A DNA stretch of 7,664 nt from Acidimicrobiaceae bacterium (GCA_027459565.1 DAIDIA010000240.1:1-7664), one strand, 5' to 3'. Positions 1 to 7,537 are shown, counted from the first letter of the stretch. A program made the numbers and translations. Notes: generated by a model not told the origin, from the letters alone.

Positions 1-32
1 CGCGCCAGGCGGCTGCAAGCGGCGTCTAGAGC
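1..32. other. Window edge, no feature seen
   Basis: These 32 bases lie downstream of the DUF5318 stop codon. No start codon is visible on the minus strand and nothing else can be assigned. In M. tuberculosis the DUF5318 gene (Rv0049) is next to ponA1, so a penicillin-binding protein could follow outside the window; that is inference only. Confidence 0.4.
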
Positions 33-500
33 CTATCGACTCCGGGAACGCTCTCCCCGCCCCGCGCCGTTCGGGGCCCTTCCAAGCGGGGCGCGCCGCC
101 TCGCCGTTACCGAGGAGAACATCCGAACAAGATGATTCCAACGACATTCGAGGCAGACCTCGACAACGTAGAAGGCAACCTCCGCGCGGAGTGAACGCGC
201 CAAACGACGGAGCTCTTTGGTGGAGCCGACCGCCCGGCCGCCCGGGGGGAGCGAGGGGCCAAAGGCGAAGATCACGTGACGCAGGCGGCTCTGCTCGCAG
301 ATCGGACAATCGATCTCCGTCTCGCGTCCGAGGTTTGTTCCCACGCGCAAGAGCTCGGTATGGGCATCGCAGACATCATGACGCGAGAGTCTTCCGCGTC
401 GGTACTCGCGCACGCTCTGGTCGCGCGCGAGGCGGTACTCCACCTGTCCAAGACCCGTCAGGTCATCAAGCGATGGCGTCGCCTCGGGAGAGCTAGTCAC
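33..500 (-). CDS. DUF5318-type two-CxxC protein
   Basis: Encodes 155 residues from a GTG start. The core (about residues 18-130) matches my recollection of the actinobacterial DUF5318 family: a YRLAR-type N-terminal helix, DVCDAH (42-47), CPIC (65-68), a STKELRRLAR helix, VVEVCLEC with the second CxxC (116-119), and WNHLVR (121-126). The paired CxxC motifs suggest one bound zinc; the function of the family is not known to me. The GTG at 500 was chosen because it gives a family-like length, overlaps the stop of the upstream small ORF by 8 nt, and has TACCCT exactly 6 nt upstream. No Shine-Dalgarno sequence is seen. The frame stays open to 902, but the upstream part is Arg/Ser/Pro-rich and does not look like protein. 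A basic tail (132-155, rich in Arg and Gly) extends past the core. An ATG at 551 and a GTG at residue 20 are less likely starts. Confidence 0.88.
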   Translation of the reverse strand: MTSSPEATPSLDDLTGLGQVEYRLARDQSVREYRRGRLSRHDVCDAHTELLRVGTNLGRETEIDCPICEQSRLRHVIFAFGPSLPPGGRAVGSTKELRRLARSLRAEVAFYVVEVCLECRWNHLVRMFSSVTARRRAPLGRAPNGAGRGERSRSR

Positions 501-690
501 GCCGAAAGGGTAGCCGGAACCCGTCAAACCCGGACGGTTTGGTCTCCGCATGGTCGGGGTTTGATGGAGGGACGCGTACCGCGTCATCACGGACCGGGAG
601 CCGACGACAACAGCAGTCCGGGTTCTCACAGACCGCGACCCGGATCCCACGATCCACCCGACATCCGCAGTCGGCACAGGAGATCTCCAC
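493..690 (-). CDS. Small Cys-rich protein, probable metal-binding knuckle
   Basis: Candidate 65-residue protein from a GTG start. Seven cysteines fall within 24 residues: C5, C8 and C10 (CADCGC), then C21 and C26-C28 (CENPDCCC). Two Cys clusters 10 residues apart look like a compact zinc knuckle or ribbon; the C-terminal half is polar and probably disordered. I do not recognise the family. Evidence that it is real: the Cys spacing is hard to explain as a random reading of GC-rich DNA, its TAG overlaps the DUF5318 GTG by 8 nt as in operons, and TACACT lies 7 nt upstream of the GTG. The frame extends upstream to a GTG at 762 (89 residues), but the extra N-terminus adds nothing recognisable and has no -10. 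There is no Shine-Dalgarno sequence at either start. It may be co-transcribed with the DUF5318 gene, which also has paired cysteines. A spurious ORF remains possible. Confidence 0.5.
   Translation of the reverse strand: MEISCADCGCRVDRGIRVAVCENPDCCCRRLPVRDDAVRVPPSNPDHAETKPSGFDGFRLPFRRD
507..512 (-). promoter_or_regulatory. Putative leaderless -10 of DUF5318 gene
   Basis: The minus-strand hexamer TACCCT is followed by six bases and then the GTG start at 500. This spacing would place the transcription start at the start codon. It fits the actinobacterial TANNNT -10 pattern, but no -35 element is evident, and the site lies inside the 3' end of the small upstream ORF. Support comes mainly from the same geometry at other starts in the window. 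Confidence 0.45.
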
Positions 691-697
691 GCCGCCA

Positions 698-703
698 AGT
701 GTA
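698..703 (-). promoter_or_regulatory. Putative leaderless -10 of small Cys-rich ORF
   Basis: The minus-strand hexamer TACACT is followed by seven bases and then the GTG at 690. It matches the consensus TATAAT at four of six positions. No convincing -35 is visible. It would give a leaderless or nearly leaderless transcript covering the small ORF and the DUF5318 gene. Confidence 0.35.
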
Positions 704-877
704 GGAGGACAGGGCTTGACGAGACGATGGGCGCACGCGACCCGGGCCCGCTCAGACCGCACGGGAGTCTCGCGACCGGACCACCCTCGTGTGACGACAA
801 CGCCATCTCACCGGGTGCGCGGTCTCGCCATCGCGGCCCGGACCGCCGGGAACCGGCCACAACCTTGTAGCGACAGA
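704..877. other. Intergenic region without a supported gene
   Basis: This GC-rich stretch lies between the small minus-strand ORF and the PadR promoter. Frames are open on both strands, but the translations are Arg/Pro/Ser-rich and look like GC-rich noise. A perfect 5-bp stem with a 4-nt loop lies at 837-850 (CCCGG, ACCG, CCGGG), without a T-tract, so it is not a convincing terminator. I see no tRNA, riboswitch or repeat here. Confidence 0.5.
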
Positions 878-896
878 ATATATCGAATCGATACAT
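878..896. promoter_or_regulatory. Palindromic operator upstream of padR-type gene
   Basis: Inverted repeat with 9-bp arms around one central base at 887. The left arm is ATATATCGA (878-886) and the right arm TCGATACAT (888-896); the arms differ from perfect symmetry at one position pair, and the inner 13 bp (881-893) are perfectly symmetric. The outer halves, ATATAT and ATACAT, resemble the ATGTAT/ATACAT half-sites known for PadR-family operators. The site ends 8 bp before the -10 hexamer and covers the -35 region, so bound protein should block transcription. Autoregulation by the downstream PadR protein is the natural reading, by inference. Confidence 0.65.
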
Positions 897-901
897 CATC
901 A

Positions 902-910
902 TGCTATAAT
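902..910 (+). promoter_or_regulatory. Extended -10 promoter of padR-ino1 operon
   Basis: A perfect TATAAT (905-910) is preceded by TGC (902-904), the extended -10 element. The six bases CGCAGG separate it from the ATG at 917, so transcription should begin at or next to the start codon and the mRNA would be leaderless. No good -35 is seen, which the extended -10 can compensate for. It sits in the most AT-rich stretch of the window and drives the regulator together with ino1. Confidence 0.8.
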
Positions 911-916
911 CGCAGG

Positions 917-1698
917 ATGCTCGAATTTGCCATCCTTGGACTTCTCAAGGAACGTTCCATGCACGGCTACGACCTTCGCCGGCACCTGCGCGACGACTTC
1001 GGCGTTCTTGCAAACCTCTCATTCGGATCGCTCTATCCGGCGCTGTCGCGCCTCGAGGCATCGGGGGCAATCCGCAGCGTCGGCTCCGGGGGTGCCGCCG
1101 GGATCGATGCCGACGCTCCGGTGCTGCTGACGGGTTCACTCGGTGGGGAGCGCGCGGCAACCGTCGCGAGACGCGCCACCGCCAAGGTCGCAGAGACGCT
1201 CGGTCGCTCGAGCACACGCGCGCGCAAGGTCTACGAGATCACACCGATGGGAGATCTCGTCTTCGAACAGCTCCTCGAGTCCCCCTCCACCAGCGAGGGT
1301 GACCTGCGCGGATTCTCGCTGCGGCTCGCCTTCGCCCGCTACCTCTCGCCCCAGGCGCGCGTGCGCCTTCTTGAGCGCAGGCGCATCGAGCTCAGCGATC
1401 GACTGCGCCGTTCTTCGGCACACCTCGATCATCCCAGACGCCTCCTCGACCTCTACGAACGATCGCTTGCCGAACACGCGCGCGAGGCGGTGGCGAATGA
1501 CCTCGCATGGATCGAGCGGCTTCTCGAGCGTGAGTACGAGCAGATCGCGGAGTCCGCGTCGGGATCGCAGGGTACCCGCTCGGGTGCTGAGGGTTTGACC
1601 TCGCTTTCGGGCGCCACCAGCCATGCAAAGGGTAAATCGACGACAGACGCGCTCCGAAGCGCGGACATGAATCTTTCAACCGATGGAGGCATCACAGC

Positions 1699-1702
<4 letters not shown>
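917..1702 (+). CDS. PadR-family transcriptional regulator
   Basis: Encodes 261 residues. The N-terminus shows the PadR winged helix: [20 protein letters not shown] (1-20), then [18 protein letters not shown] (35-52) with the recognition helix, and the second wing strand [19 protein letters not shown] (102-120). A helical C-terminal dimerisation region of the Vir_Reg_alpha_C type spans about 131-210. Two parts are unusual: a wing loop of about 45 residues (54-100) rich in Gly, Ala and Arg, and a polar, probably disordered tail (211-261). The ATG at 917 fits the family N-terminus and the leaderless promoter; the frame is open upstream to 539 but that part is not protein-like. The stop overlaps the ino1 ATG (ATGA), so the two are one operon, as with Rv0047c and ino1 (Rv0046c) in M. 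tuberculosis. Probably represses its own operon through the palindrome at 878-896. The ligand is unknown. Confidence 0.9.
1685..1689 (+). promoter_or_regulatory. Shine-Dalgarno of ino1
   Basis: GGAGG lies 9 nt before the ino1 ATG at 1699, inside the 3' end of the PadR gene. It supports this start and is the only clear ribosome binding site found at any start in the window, consistent with ino1 being internal to an operon. Confidence 0.8.
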
Positions 1703-2777
<1,075 letters not shown>

Positions 2778-2781
<4 letters not shown>

Positions 2782-2794
2782 CGGACCGGGCTAG
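2778..2794. terminator. Weak inverted repeat between convergent stops
   Basis: CTAGC (2778-2782) and GCTAG (2790-2794) can form a 5-bp stem with a 7-nt loop. Both stop codons sit in the arms, which accounts for part of the symmetry. No T-tract follows on either strand. It is the only hairpin in the 9-bp convergent gap, so it could act in both directions, but the evidence is slight. Confidence 0.15.
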
Positions 2795-4215
2795 TCGGCG
2801 GAATCTTCGTGCGCGCCCGCCCACCAGGCGTCGAGACGCCGCTTCGCCTCCTCGGCACCCAGCAGACCCTCCTCAAGCCTCAGTTCGAGTAAGAACGCGA
2901 GCGCGCGTCCGACCTCGCGGCCGGGTTTGAGCGAGAGGTGCTCCATCACCTGCAGACCATCGAGCTCCGGGCGGATCGAATCGAGCGCCTCGCGCTCATT
3001 GAGCTCCGCGAGGCGTCGTTCGAGATCGTCCATCGCATCGGAGAGCTCTCGGACCTTGCGCTCATTGCGCGTGGTGCAATCCGCGCGTGTCAGTTCATTG
3101 AGTTTTCCGACAAGTGGACCGGCGTCGCGCGCGTAACGGCGCAACGCCGAATCTGTCCATCCCATCTTGTACGTGTGAAAGCGCAGGTGGAGCTCGACGA
3201 GTCTGACGACCTCGTCGATGTCATCAGATGAATAGCGGAGCGCGGTCATCCGCCGTCTCGTCATCCGTGCGCCGACCACCTCATGGTGGTGGAACGACAC
3301 GCCGTTCTCGCCGAACTCCCTCGTCTTTGGCTTGCCGATGTCGTGAAACAGTGCCGAGAGCCGGAGGATGCGATCGGGCCGCGTGCGACAGACCACCGCG
3401 ATCGTGTGCGCTAGCACATCCTTGTGACGATGGATCGGGTCCTGCTCCAGTTCGAGCGCGCCGATCTCGGGGATGAACTCCCCGCCGAGCCCTGTGTGCA
3501 CAATGAACCACAACGCCTTCTCCGGATTCGGAAGCACGATGATCTTGTCAAGTTCATCGCGTATGCGCTCCGCTGAGACGATCGACAGCCGGTCATGCAA
3601 TGCGCCCACTGCGGCAACGAGCTCGGCGTCGGGTTCAAGGTCGTAGCCCGCGTGGAAGCGGGCGGCCCGGAGCATGCGCAACGGATCATCGCGAAACGAC
3701 TCCATGGGGTCTCGTGGCGTACGGAGCCGGCGATTGCCGAGGTCGCCGATACCGTCGAATGGGTCGATGAGCTCAAGCGACGGGATCTTCAGTGCCATTG
3801 CATTGACCGTGAAATCGCGCCGCGAGAGATCGGCGTTGATGTCATCACCGAAGGCAACCTCGGGCTTTCTCGAGTCCGGATCGTAGGACTCCGCGCGGTG
3901 CGTCGTGATCTCATAGCGTCTCTTGCGCGCGAGGAATCCGATCGTCCCGAATCTCTTGCCCTGAGTCCAGACTGCCTGGGCGATCGGTCGGATGATCAAC
4001 TCGATCTCGTCTGGGGTCGCGTCGGTCGTCATGTCGATGTCGACTCCGTCCGATTCCCCCTCGTCGCCAGAGGTTGCGGTGCCACCACCGGGCCGGCCGG
4101 CAATCGCGTCCCGGACGGTGCCGCCAACGAGATACAGCGAGCGGTTCGCCTCGGCAAAGCGCGCGGCAATCTCCTTCGTCTCTTCAATCATCGGGAGAAG
4201 ACGCTCGGGAACCAT
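2791..4215 (-). CDS. cca: CCA tRNA nucleotidyltransferase with HD domain
   Basis: Encodes 474 residues, called pcnA in mycobacteria. It adds or repairs the 3' CCA end of tRNA using CTP and ATP (EC 2.7.7.72). The nucleotidyltransferase head shows YLVGGTVRD (28-36), the metal-binding DID (59-61) in VDIDMTTDATPDEI, RRDFTVNAMA (132-141) and DDPLRMLRAARF (176-187). The HD phosphohydrolase-like region has HKDVLAHT (264-271), LFHDIGKP (289-296), HHHEVVGA (309-316) and the actinobacterial LTRADCTTRN (375-384). The tail is helical. An acidic, Gly-rich loop (41-56) between VRD and the catalytic DxD is about a dozen residues longer than usual. The ATG at 4215 is the only good start; it has TACCGT 6 nt upstream and no Shine-Dalgarno sequence. 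It is preceded on the same strand by the HDAC-like gene with a 77-bp gap and probably has its own promoter. Confidence 0.96.
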   Translation of the reverse strand: MVPERLLPMIEETKEIAARFAEANRSLYLVGGTVRDAIAGRPGGGTATSGDEGESDGVDIDMTTDATPDEIELIIRPIAQAVWTQGKRFGTIGFLARKRRYEITTHRAESYDPDSRKPEVAFGDDINADLSRRDFTVNAMALKIPSLELIDPFDGIGDLGNRRLRTPRDPMESFRDDPLRMLRAARFHAGYDLEPDAELVAAVGALHDRLSIVSAERIRDELDKIIVLPNPEKALWFIVHTGLGGEFIPEIGALELEQDPIHRHKDVLAHTIAVVCRTRPDRILRLSALFHDIGKPKTREFGENGVSFHHHEVVGARMTRRRMTALRYSSDDIDEVVRLVELHLRFHTYKMGWTDSALRRYARDAGPLVGKLNELTRADCTTRNERKVRELSDAMDDLERRLAELNEREALDSIRPELDGLQVMEHLSLKPGREVGRALAFLLELRLEEGLLGAEEAKRRLDAWWAGAHEDSAD

Positions 4216-4221
4216 GCCCCA

Positions 4222-4227
4222 ACGGTA
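4222..4227 (-). promoter_or_regulatory. Putative leaderless -10 of CCA enzyme gene
   Basis: The minus-strand hexamer TACCGT is followed by TGGGGC and the ATG at 4215, placing the transcription start at the start codon. No -35 is evident. The call rests on the TANNNT pattern and on the same spacing at three other starts. Confidence 0.5.
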
Positions 4228-4255
4228 GTAGGAGATACCTTGGACACGGTTACGT

Positions 4256-4279
4256 CAGCGAAGTCCGTCCAGCCGAAGT
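4256..4279. repeat. Short imperfect direct repeat upstream of cca
   Basis: CAGCGAAGT (4256-4264) recurs as CAGCCGAAGT (4270-4279), 14 bp apart, differing by one inserted C. It lies in the 77-bp gap, about 30-50 bp upstream of the putative -10 of the CCA enzyme gene. It could be an activator site, but copies this short arise easily by chance. Confidence 0.25.
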
Positions 4280-4292
4280 TCGCACGCGCTGG

Positions 4293-5330
4293 CTAACTCG
4301 AGAGTCGCTCCTGGAGTTGTCGCGCGTAATCGACGATCCGCCCCGCCTCGCCGCGAGCACCACGGAGTCCATCGGGTCCGGACCCGCTGACCGGTTCGGC
4401 CTCAAACGCACGTGCTCCGAGTACCGCGAGCGTCGCCTGAACGCTCCGCTCAAGCGCGAGAAGGTGGTACCCGCCCTCAAGGAAGAAGATCCGACGCCCG
4501 GGAATCGAAAGATCCATGAGCCTCTGGGCCAACATCGCAAAGTCGCCTGTTGTCAGTCCGAGATCGGTGAGCGGGTCATCGCGATGCGCGTCGAACCCGG
4601 CGGAGACCAATATCCACGTGGGACCGAAGCGTTCGCACGCGGGGCCGACGACCTCATCGAACGCGAAGGAATACGCGTCGCCGGTCGTTTTCGCGGGAAA
4701 TGGAAAGTTGATCGTGTAACCGCTCCCCTCCCCGTCTCCAGCCTCCACGAGCGCTCCAGAATCTGGGTAGAACGGGAACTGATGCATCGAGACGTACAGC
4801 ACCTTGGGATTGGAGTAGAACGCGGCCTGAGTCCCATTCCCATGATGGGCATCGATGTCGACGATGGCGACGCGTTCGCCCTGCGCGACGAGCGCCGCCG
4901 CGGTGATCGCAACATTGTTGAGAAGGCAAAAACCCATCGCGCGCTCGGAGAGCGCATGGTGTCCCGGCGGGCGAAGTGCGAGGAAGGCCGCGCTTGCTCC
5001 ACCTGCTCGAAGCCGCTCGGCCGCATCGATACCCGCTCCCGCTCCGTGGATCGCCGCACGATACGAGGCCGGCACCACCGCGGTGTCCGGATCAAGCCGC
5101 GCTCCACCTGCGAGACAGACCTGCTCGAGACGGTACAGATAATCCGATGTGTGGACGCGTTCGATCTCGTCGGGACTTGCCGCTCTCGGCACAAAGACGA
5201 CGAGATCCTCGCCGAGTCCTGCCGAGCGCGCTCCGCGCACGACCGCTGCCAGTCGGTCCGGAGATTCGGGATGACCGACTCCCGCCAGATGGGCGAACGA
5301 GGCCTCATGGAGTCCGAGCAAGACCTTCAC
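4293..5330 (-). CDS. HDAC/acetylpolyamine amidohydrolase-family deacetylase
   Basis: Encodes 345 residues of the arginase-fold zinc deacetylase family, which removes acetyl groups from lysines, polyamines or other small amines. Signature motifs: GHPESPDRL (19-27), RPPGHHA (120-126) with the His124-His125 pair, VDIDAHHGNGTQ (157-168) with likely zinc ligands Asp160 and His162, SMHQFPFYPDSG (181-192), SAGFDAHRDDPL (243-254) with the third ligand Asp247, and EGGYH (285-289) with the catalytic Tyr288. All active-site residues are present, so it should be active; the motif style is closest to class II-like bacterial enzymes. The substrate cannot be read from sequence. The GTG at 5330 gives the family N-terminus and has TAGCGT 6 nt upstream with no clear Shine-Dalgarno sequence. 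It is divergent from the DUF6049-like gene. In M. tuberculosis the gene between pcnA and the DUF6049 gene is the Nudix gene mutT4, so this neighbour differs. Confidence 0.93.
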   Translation of the reverse strand: MKVLLGLHEASFAHLAGVGHPESPDRLAAVVRGARSAGLGEDLVVFVPRAASPDEIERVHTSDYLYRLEQVCLAGGARLDPDTAVVPASYRAAIHGAGAGIDAAERLRAGGASAAFLALRPPGHHALSERAMGFCLLNNVAITAAALVAQGERVAIVDIDAHHGNGTQAAFYSNPKVLYVSMHQFPFYPDSGALVEAGDGEGSGYTINFPFPAKTTGDAYSFAFDEVVGPACERFGPTWILVSAGFDAHRDDPLTDLGLTTGDFAMLAQRLMDLSIPGRRIFFLEGGYHLLALERSVQATLAVLGARAFEAEPVSGSGPDGLRGARGEAGRIVDYARQLQERLSS

Positions 5331-5336
5331 GGCCTC

Positions 5337-5342
5337 ACGCTA
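5337..5342 (-). promoter_or_regulatory. Putative leaderless -10 of HDAC-like gene
   Basis: The minus-strand hexamer TAGCGT is followed by GAGGCC and the GTG at 5330. The spacing again predicts a transcript starting at the start codon. No -35 is visible at the usual distance. It occupies the HDAC-side end of the 59-bp divergent gap. Confidence 0.45.
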
Positions 5343-5382
5343 GTGCGCGATCGGGCTTCATCTCCCTCTTCAAAGACAACAC

Positions 5383-5388
5383 TAGGCT
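5383..5388 (+). promoter_or_regulatory. Possible -10 near DUF6049-like start
   Basis: TAGGCT is the only plus-strand TANNNT in the 59-bp divergent gap. It ends one base before the GTG at 5390, so a start 6-7 bases downstream would fall at 5395-5396, just inside the chosen gene start. Either the promoter lies elsewhere or the true start differs. Confidence 0.2.
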
Positions 5389-5389
5389 C

Positions 5390-7537
5390 GTGAAAATTAG
5401 CTACGAACACTCCAGCAGGTCAGCCACGCGTCGCCCACTACGGACCCTGCCGCGACCCCTGATTGCCTCACTTGGCATCGGCGCGCTCGTGATGGCGCTC
5501 GTCGGTGCGGGCCCCCGGTCGAGTGCCGACGCGACAACGCTCAACTCTTCGATGAACCTCGTCTCCCAGAGCAACTGGGTCGGATCGCAGCAGGGCTTCA
5601 GCATCTCTTTGTCCGTCACCGCTCCGGTTCCCAGCAACGACCTCGTGCTCCGAGTCGCCCTCTACCCGAGACTGCTCAGTCGCTACGCGTTCGAGCACTC
5701 CCCATTCCAGAGCGCGCCGACAGAGGTACTCAACAACATTTCGGTCAGTCCACTCAACACCGCAGGGACGACGGTTGCGCTCGGTTCGACGGTCCAGTTT
5801 CGCGTCATCACCGCCGACGGCCTCACCGGGGGCCCGAAATCAGCCAGAGCGCTGCATATCGACTGCCTCTCCTCGACCTGCAACGGCAACTACCCGCTGA
5901 TGGTGACGCTGGTCAATCGCAGGACGCAACAACAGCTGACCTCGCTCGCGACGACGCTCACCTATATCGGCCAGATTGGATCCACCCAGCGCCTCGATGT
6001 CGCCGTGGCACTGCCGCTCGACCTCTCCGGGGTGTCAAGCGCCTCGTCCGATCTCGGGGTCTCAGGGGCGAACACGATCGACGCGATTGTCCGCGCAGTG
6101 CTTTCATATCCCACAACACCGATCTCACTCGGAATCTACGGACGCGTCCTCGCAGGTCTTGAACAGGCAGCGAACGCCAACGGGCCGGATTCTCCAGCGG
6201 CGCACGATGCCATCGGAGTCCTCGCGCGCCTGATCAAGCGGACACAGACGACCGAGTTCCTCCGCGAGCCCTACGCTCCGATCGACCTCAACGCGCTCGT
6301 ACGAGGTCCGGGTGGCGCGACCGCGATGCGCGAGTACGCATCTCAGATCAGCTCCTCGGCAAACCTCACCGCAGAGGTATTGCACACGACCTTTGATCCA
6401 TCGCCATATCTGTCGACCGTGGCGCTCGAACCCGAGTCCGTCCAGATCGCGCGCGCGCTCGGCGCATGCGCGCTGGCACTCCCGACTCCGAACGTCTCAT
6501 TGGACAACAAGACGCCGGGGACCCAACCTCCATTCGTGATTTCGGGCGCGAGATCTGCATGTCCATCGGGCCAGACGGTCGCCGCCCCGGTCGATCCCGG
6601 ACTCTCCACCATTGCCTCGCTCGCCTCGAACGGTGCCCAGCTCGCTGCGCATCAGCTCCTCGCGGACCTCGCCCAGACCTACTTCGAGAACCCCAATTCG
6701 ACCACGACCCGCGGTGCCATCGTTGCGCCAACCACCTGGAGCGAGAGCCCCGACTTCGTCCGGACCCTGCTTGACGGACTACGCGTCAATCCGATCCTCA
6801 GATCCGTCACCCTGGGGTCATACTTCCACGGCATCGCCTCCGGCCCGGGCCCACATCTCTCCGAGGGATCCTTCGCAGGCATCAATGGCATCAGCGCGGT
6901 CTCATCGGATGATCTCGCGCACGCGTACGCGGCCCTCAGAACCGTCACCCTCCTCACTCCAACCGATTACACACTCGTTACGCGGCTCGCCGATGCGATC
7001 TTCAACGGCGAGAGTCTCGGACTCACCGAACACCAGCGCACGGGCTTCTTCCAGACCCCCGATCTCGCGATCTCGACAATCGCCTCATCGCTTCACCTGT
7101 CGGGCACCGCTCATGTCACGTTGACCGCGTCGACCGGAAAGATCCCGATCACGCTCCACTACACCGGACCGGTCCTGCCGGTTCATGTCGATCTGCGCAT
7201 CAGCAGCTCGAAGATCGACTTCCCCAAATCGGAGGCCCGTCAGAGCCTCGCCCTCTCCTCGCGCGACACGAACAAGGTGCTCACCGTCAGCACGCGAACC
7301 TCCGGGCTCTACACCTTCGACCTTGAACTCGTAGTCCCGCACGAGCAGACGGTGCTCTTTGGACCGGTGACCTTCACGATCACCTCGACCGCCGCGTCCG
7401 GCGTCGCGATCGCGCTCAGCGCCGGCGCACTCGGTGTCCTCTTCCTGTGGTGGTCTCGCTCAATCCTGCGCCACCGTCGTGAGAAAATCTCCAAAGGTGC
7501 AGCTCAAACAGGAGAGACCGGGCCAGCAGCGACATGA
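5390..7537 (+). CDS. Secreted single-pass DUF6049-like envelope protein
   Basis: Encodes 715 residues. An N-terminal Sec signal peptide has a basic stretch (10-22), a hydrophobic core (24-41) and a likely cleavage after Ala-Asp-Ala (46-48). The large extracytoplasmic part is Ser/Thr-rich with beta-strand character and has four cysteines (159, 164, 360, 391) that could form two disulfides. A beta-sandwich-like region (about 575-667) precedes one transmembrane helix (671-688) and a basic cytoplasmic tail beginning SRSILRHRREK. This layout and the position directly before murJ match the actinobacterial DUF6049 family (M. tuberculosis Rv3909 next to Rv3910). The molecular role is unknown; a part in peptidoglycan precursor export or cell-wall assembly is inferred from the neighbour. 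The GTG at 5390 keeps the whole signal peptide and avoids the HDAC-like gene; its ribosome site is poor. The stop overlaps the murJ ATG. Confidence 0.85.
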   Translation: MKISYEHSSRSATRRPLRTLPRPLIASLGIGALVMALVGAGPRSSADATTLNSSMNLVSQSNWVGSQQGFSISLSVTAPVPSNDLVLRVALYPRLLSRYAFEHSPFQSAPTEVLNNISVSPLNTAGTTVALGSTVQFRVITADGLTGGPKSARALHIDCLSSTCNGNYPLMVTLVNRRTQQQLTSLATTLTYIGQIGSTQRLDVAVALPLDLSGVSSASSDLGVSGANTIDAIVRAVLSYPTTPISLGIYGRVLAGLEQAANANGPDSPAAHDAIGVLARLIKRTQTTEFLREPYAPIDLNALVRGPGGATAMREYASQISSSANLTAEVLHTTFDPSPYLSTVALEPESVQIARALGACALALPTPNVSLDNKTPGTQPPFVISGARSACPSGQTVAAPVDPGLSTIASLASNGAQLAAHQLLADLAQTYFENPNSTTTRGAIVAPTTWSESPDFVRTLLDGLRVNPILRSVTLGSYFHGIASGPGPHLSEGSFAGINGISAVSSDDLAHAYAALRTVTLLTPTDYTLVTRLADAIFNGESLGLTEHQRTGFFQTPDLAISTIASSLHLSGTAHVTLTASTGKIPITLHYTGPVLPVHVDLRISSSKIDFPKSEARQSLALSSRDTNKVLTVSTRTSGLYTFDLELVVPHEQTVLFGPVTFTITSTAASGVAIALSAGALGVLFLWWSRSILRHRREKISKGAAQTGETGPAAT

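Noticed and set aside
703..718. AGGAGG at 703-708 followed by TTG at 716 on the plus strand
   Set aside because: It looks like a ribosome site but would add 67 low-complexity residues to the PadR protein and lies upstream of the TATAAT promoter; probably chance.
691..762. Longer version of the small Cys-rich ORF from the GTG at 762
   Set aside because: The extra 24 residues show nothing recognisable and there is no -10 or ribosome site; the GTG at 690 has a nearby TACACT.
837..850. CCCGG-ACCG-CCGGG hairpin as a terminator
   Set aside because: There is no T-tract on either strand, and short perfect stems are common in GC-rich DNA.
501..902. Upstream extension of the DUF5318 frame to 902
   Set aside because: The added residues are not protein-like and would run across the PadR promoter and operator; the family core starts after residue 17 of the GTG-500 version.
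539..916. Upstream extension of the PadR frame (126 extra residues)
   Set aside because: The translation is Arg/Ser/Thr-rich without recognisable features, and the family N-terminus, promoter and operator all place the start at 917.
5340..5385. CTAGTG (5340-5345) and CACTAG (5380-5385) inverted repeat in the divergent gap
   Set aside because: The arms are only 6 bp, with 34 bp between them and no extension; they overlap the candidate -10 hexamers and may be chance.
4976..5389. 138-residue N-terminal extension of the DUF6049-like frame
   Set aside because: It is antisense to the HDAC-like gene, and the signal peptide lies just after the GTG at 5390.
4074..5393. Long plus-strand open frame across the cca/HDAC-like region
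   Set aside because: It is antisense to two well-supported genes and is Arg/Ser-rich; a GC-rich shadow frame.
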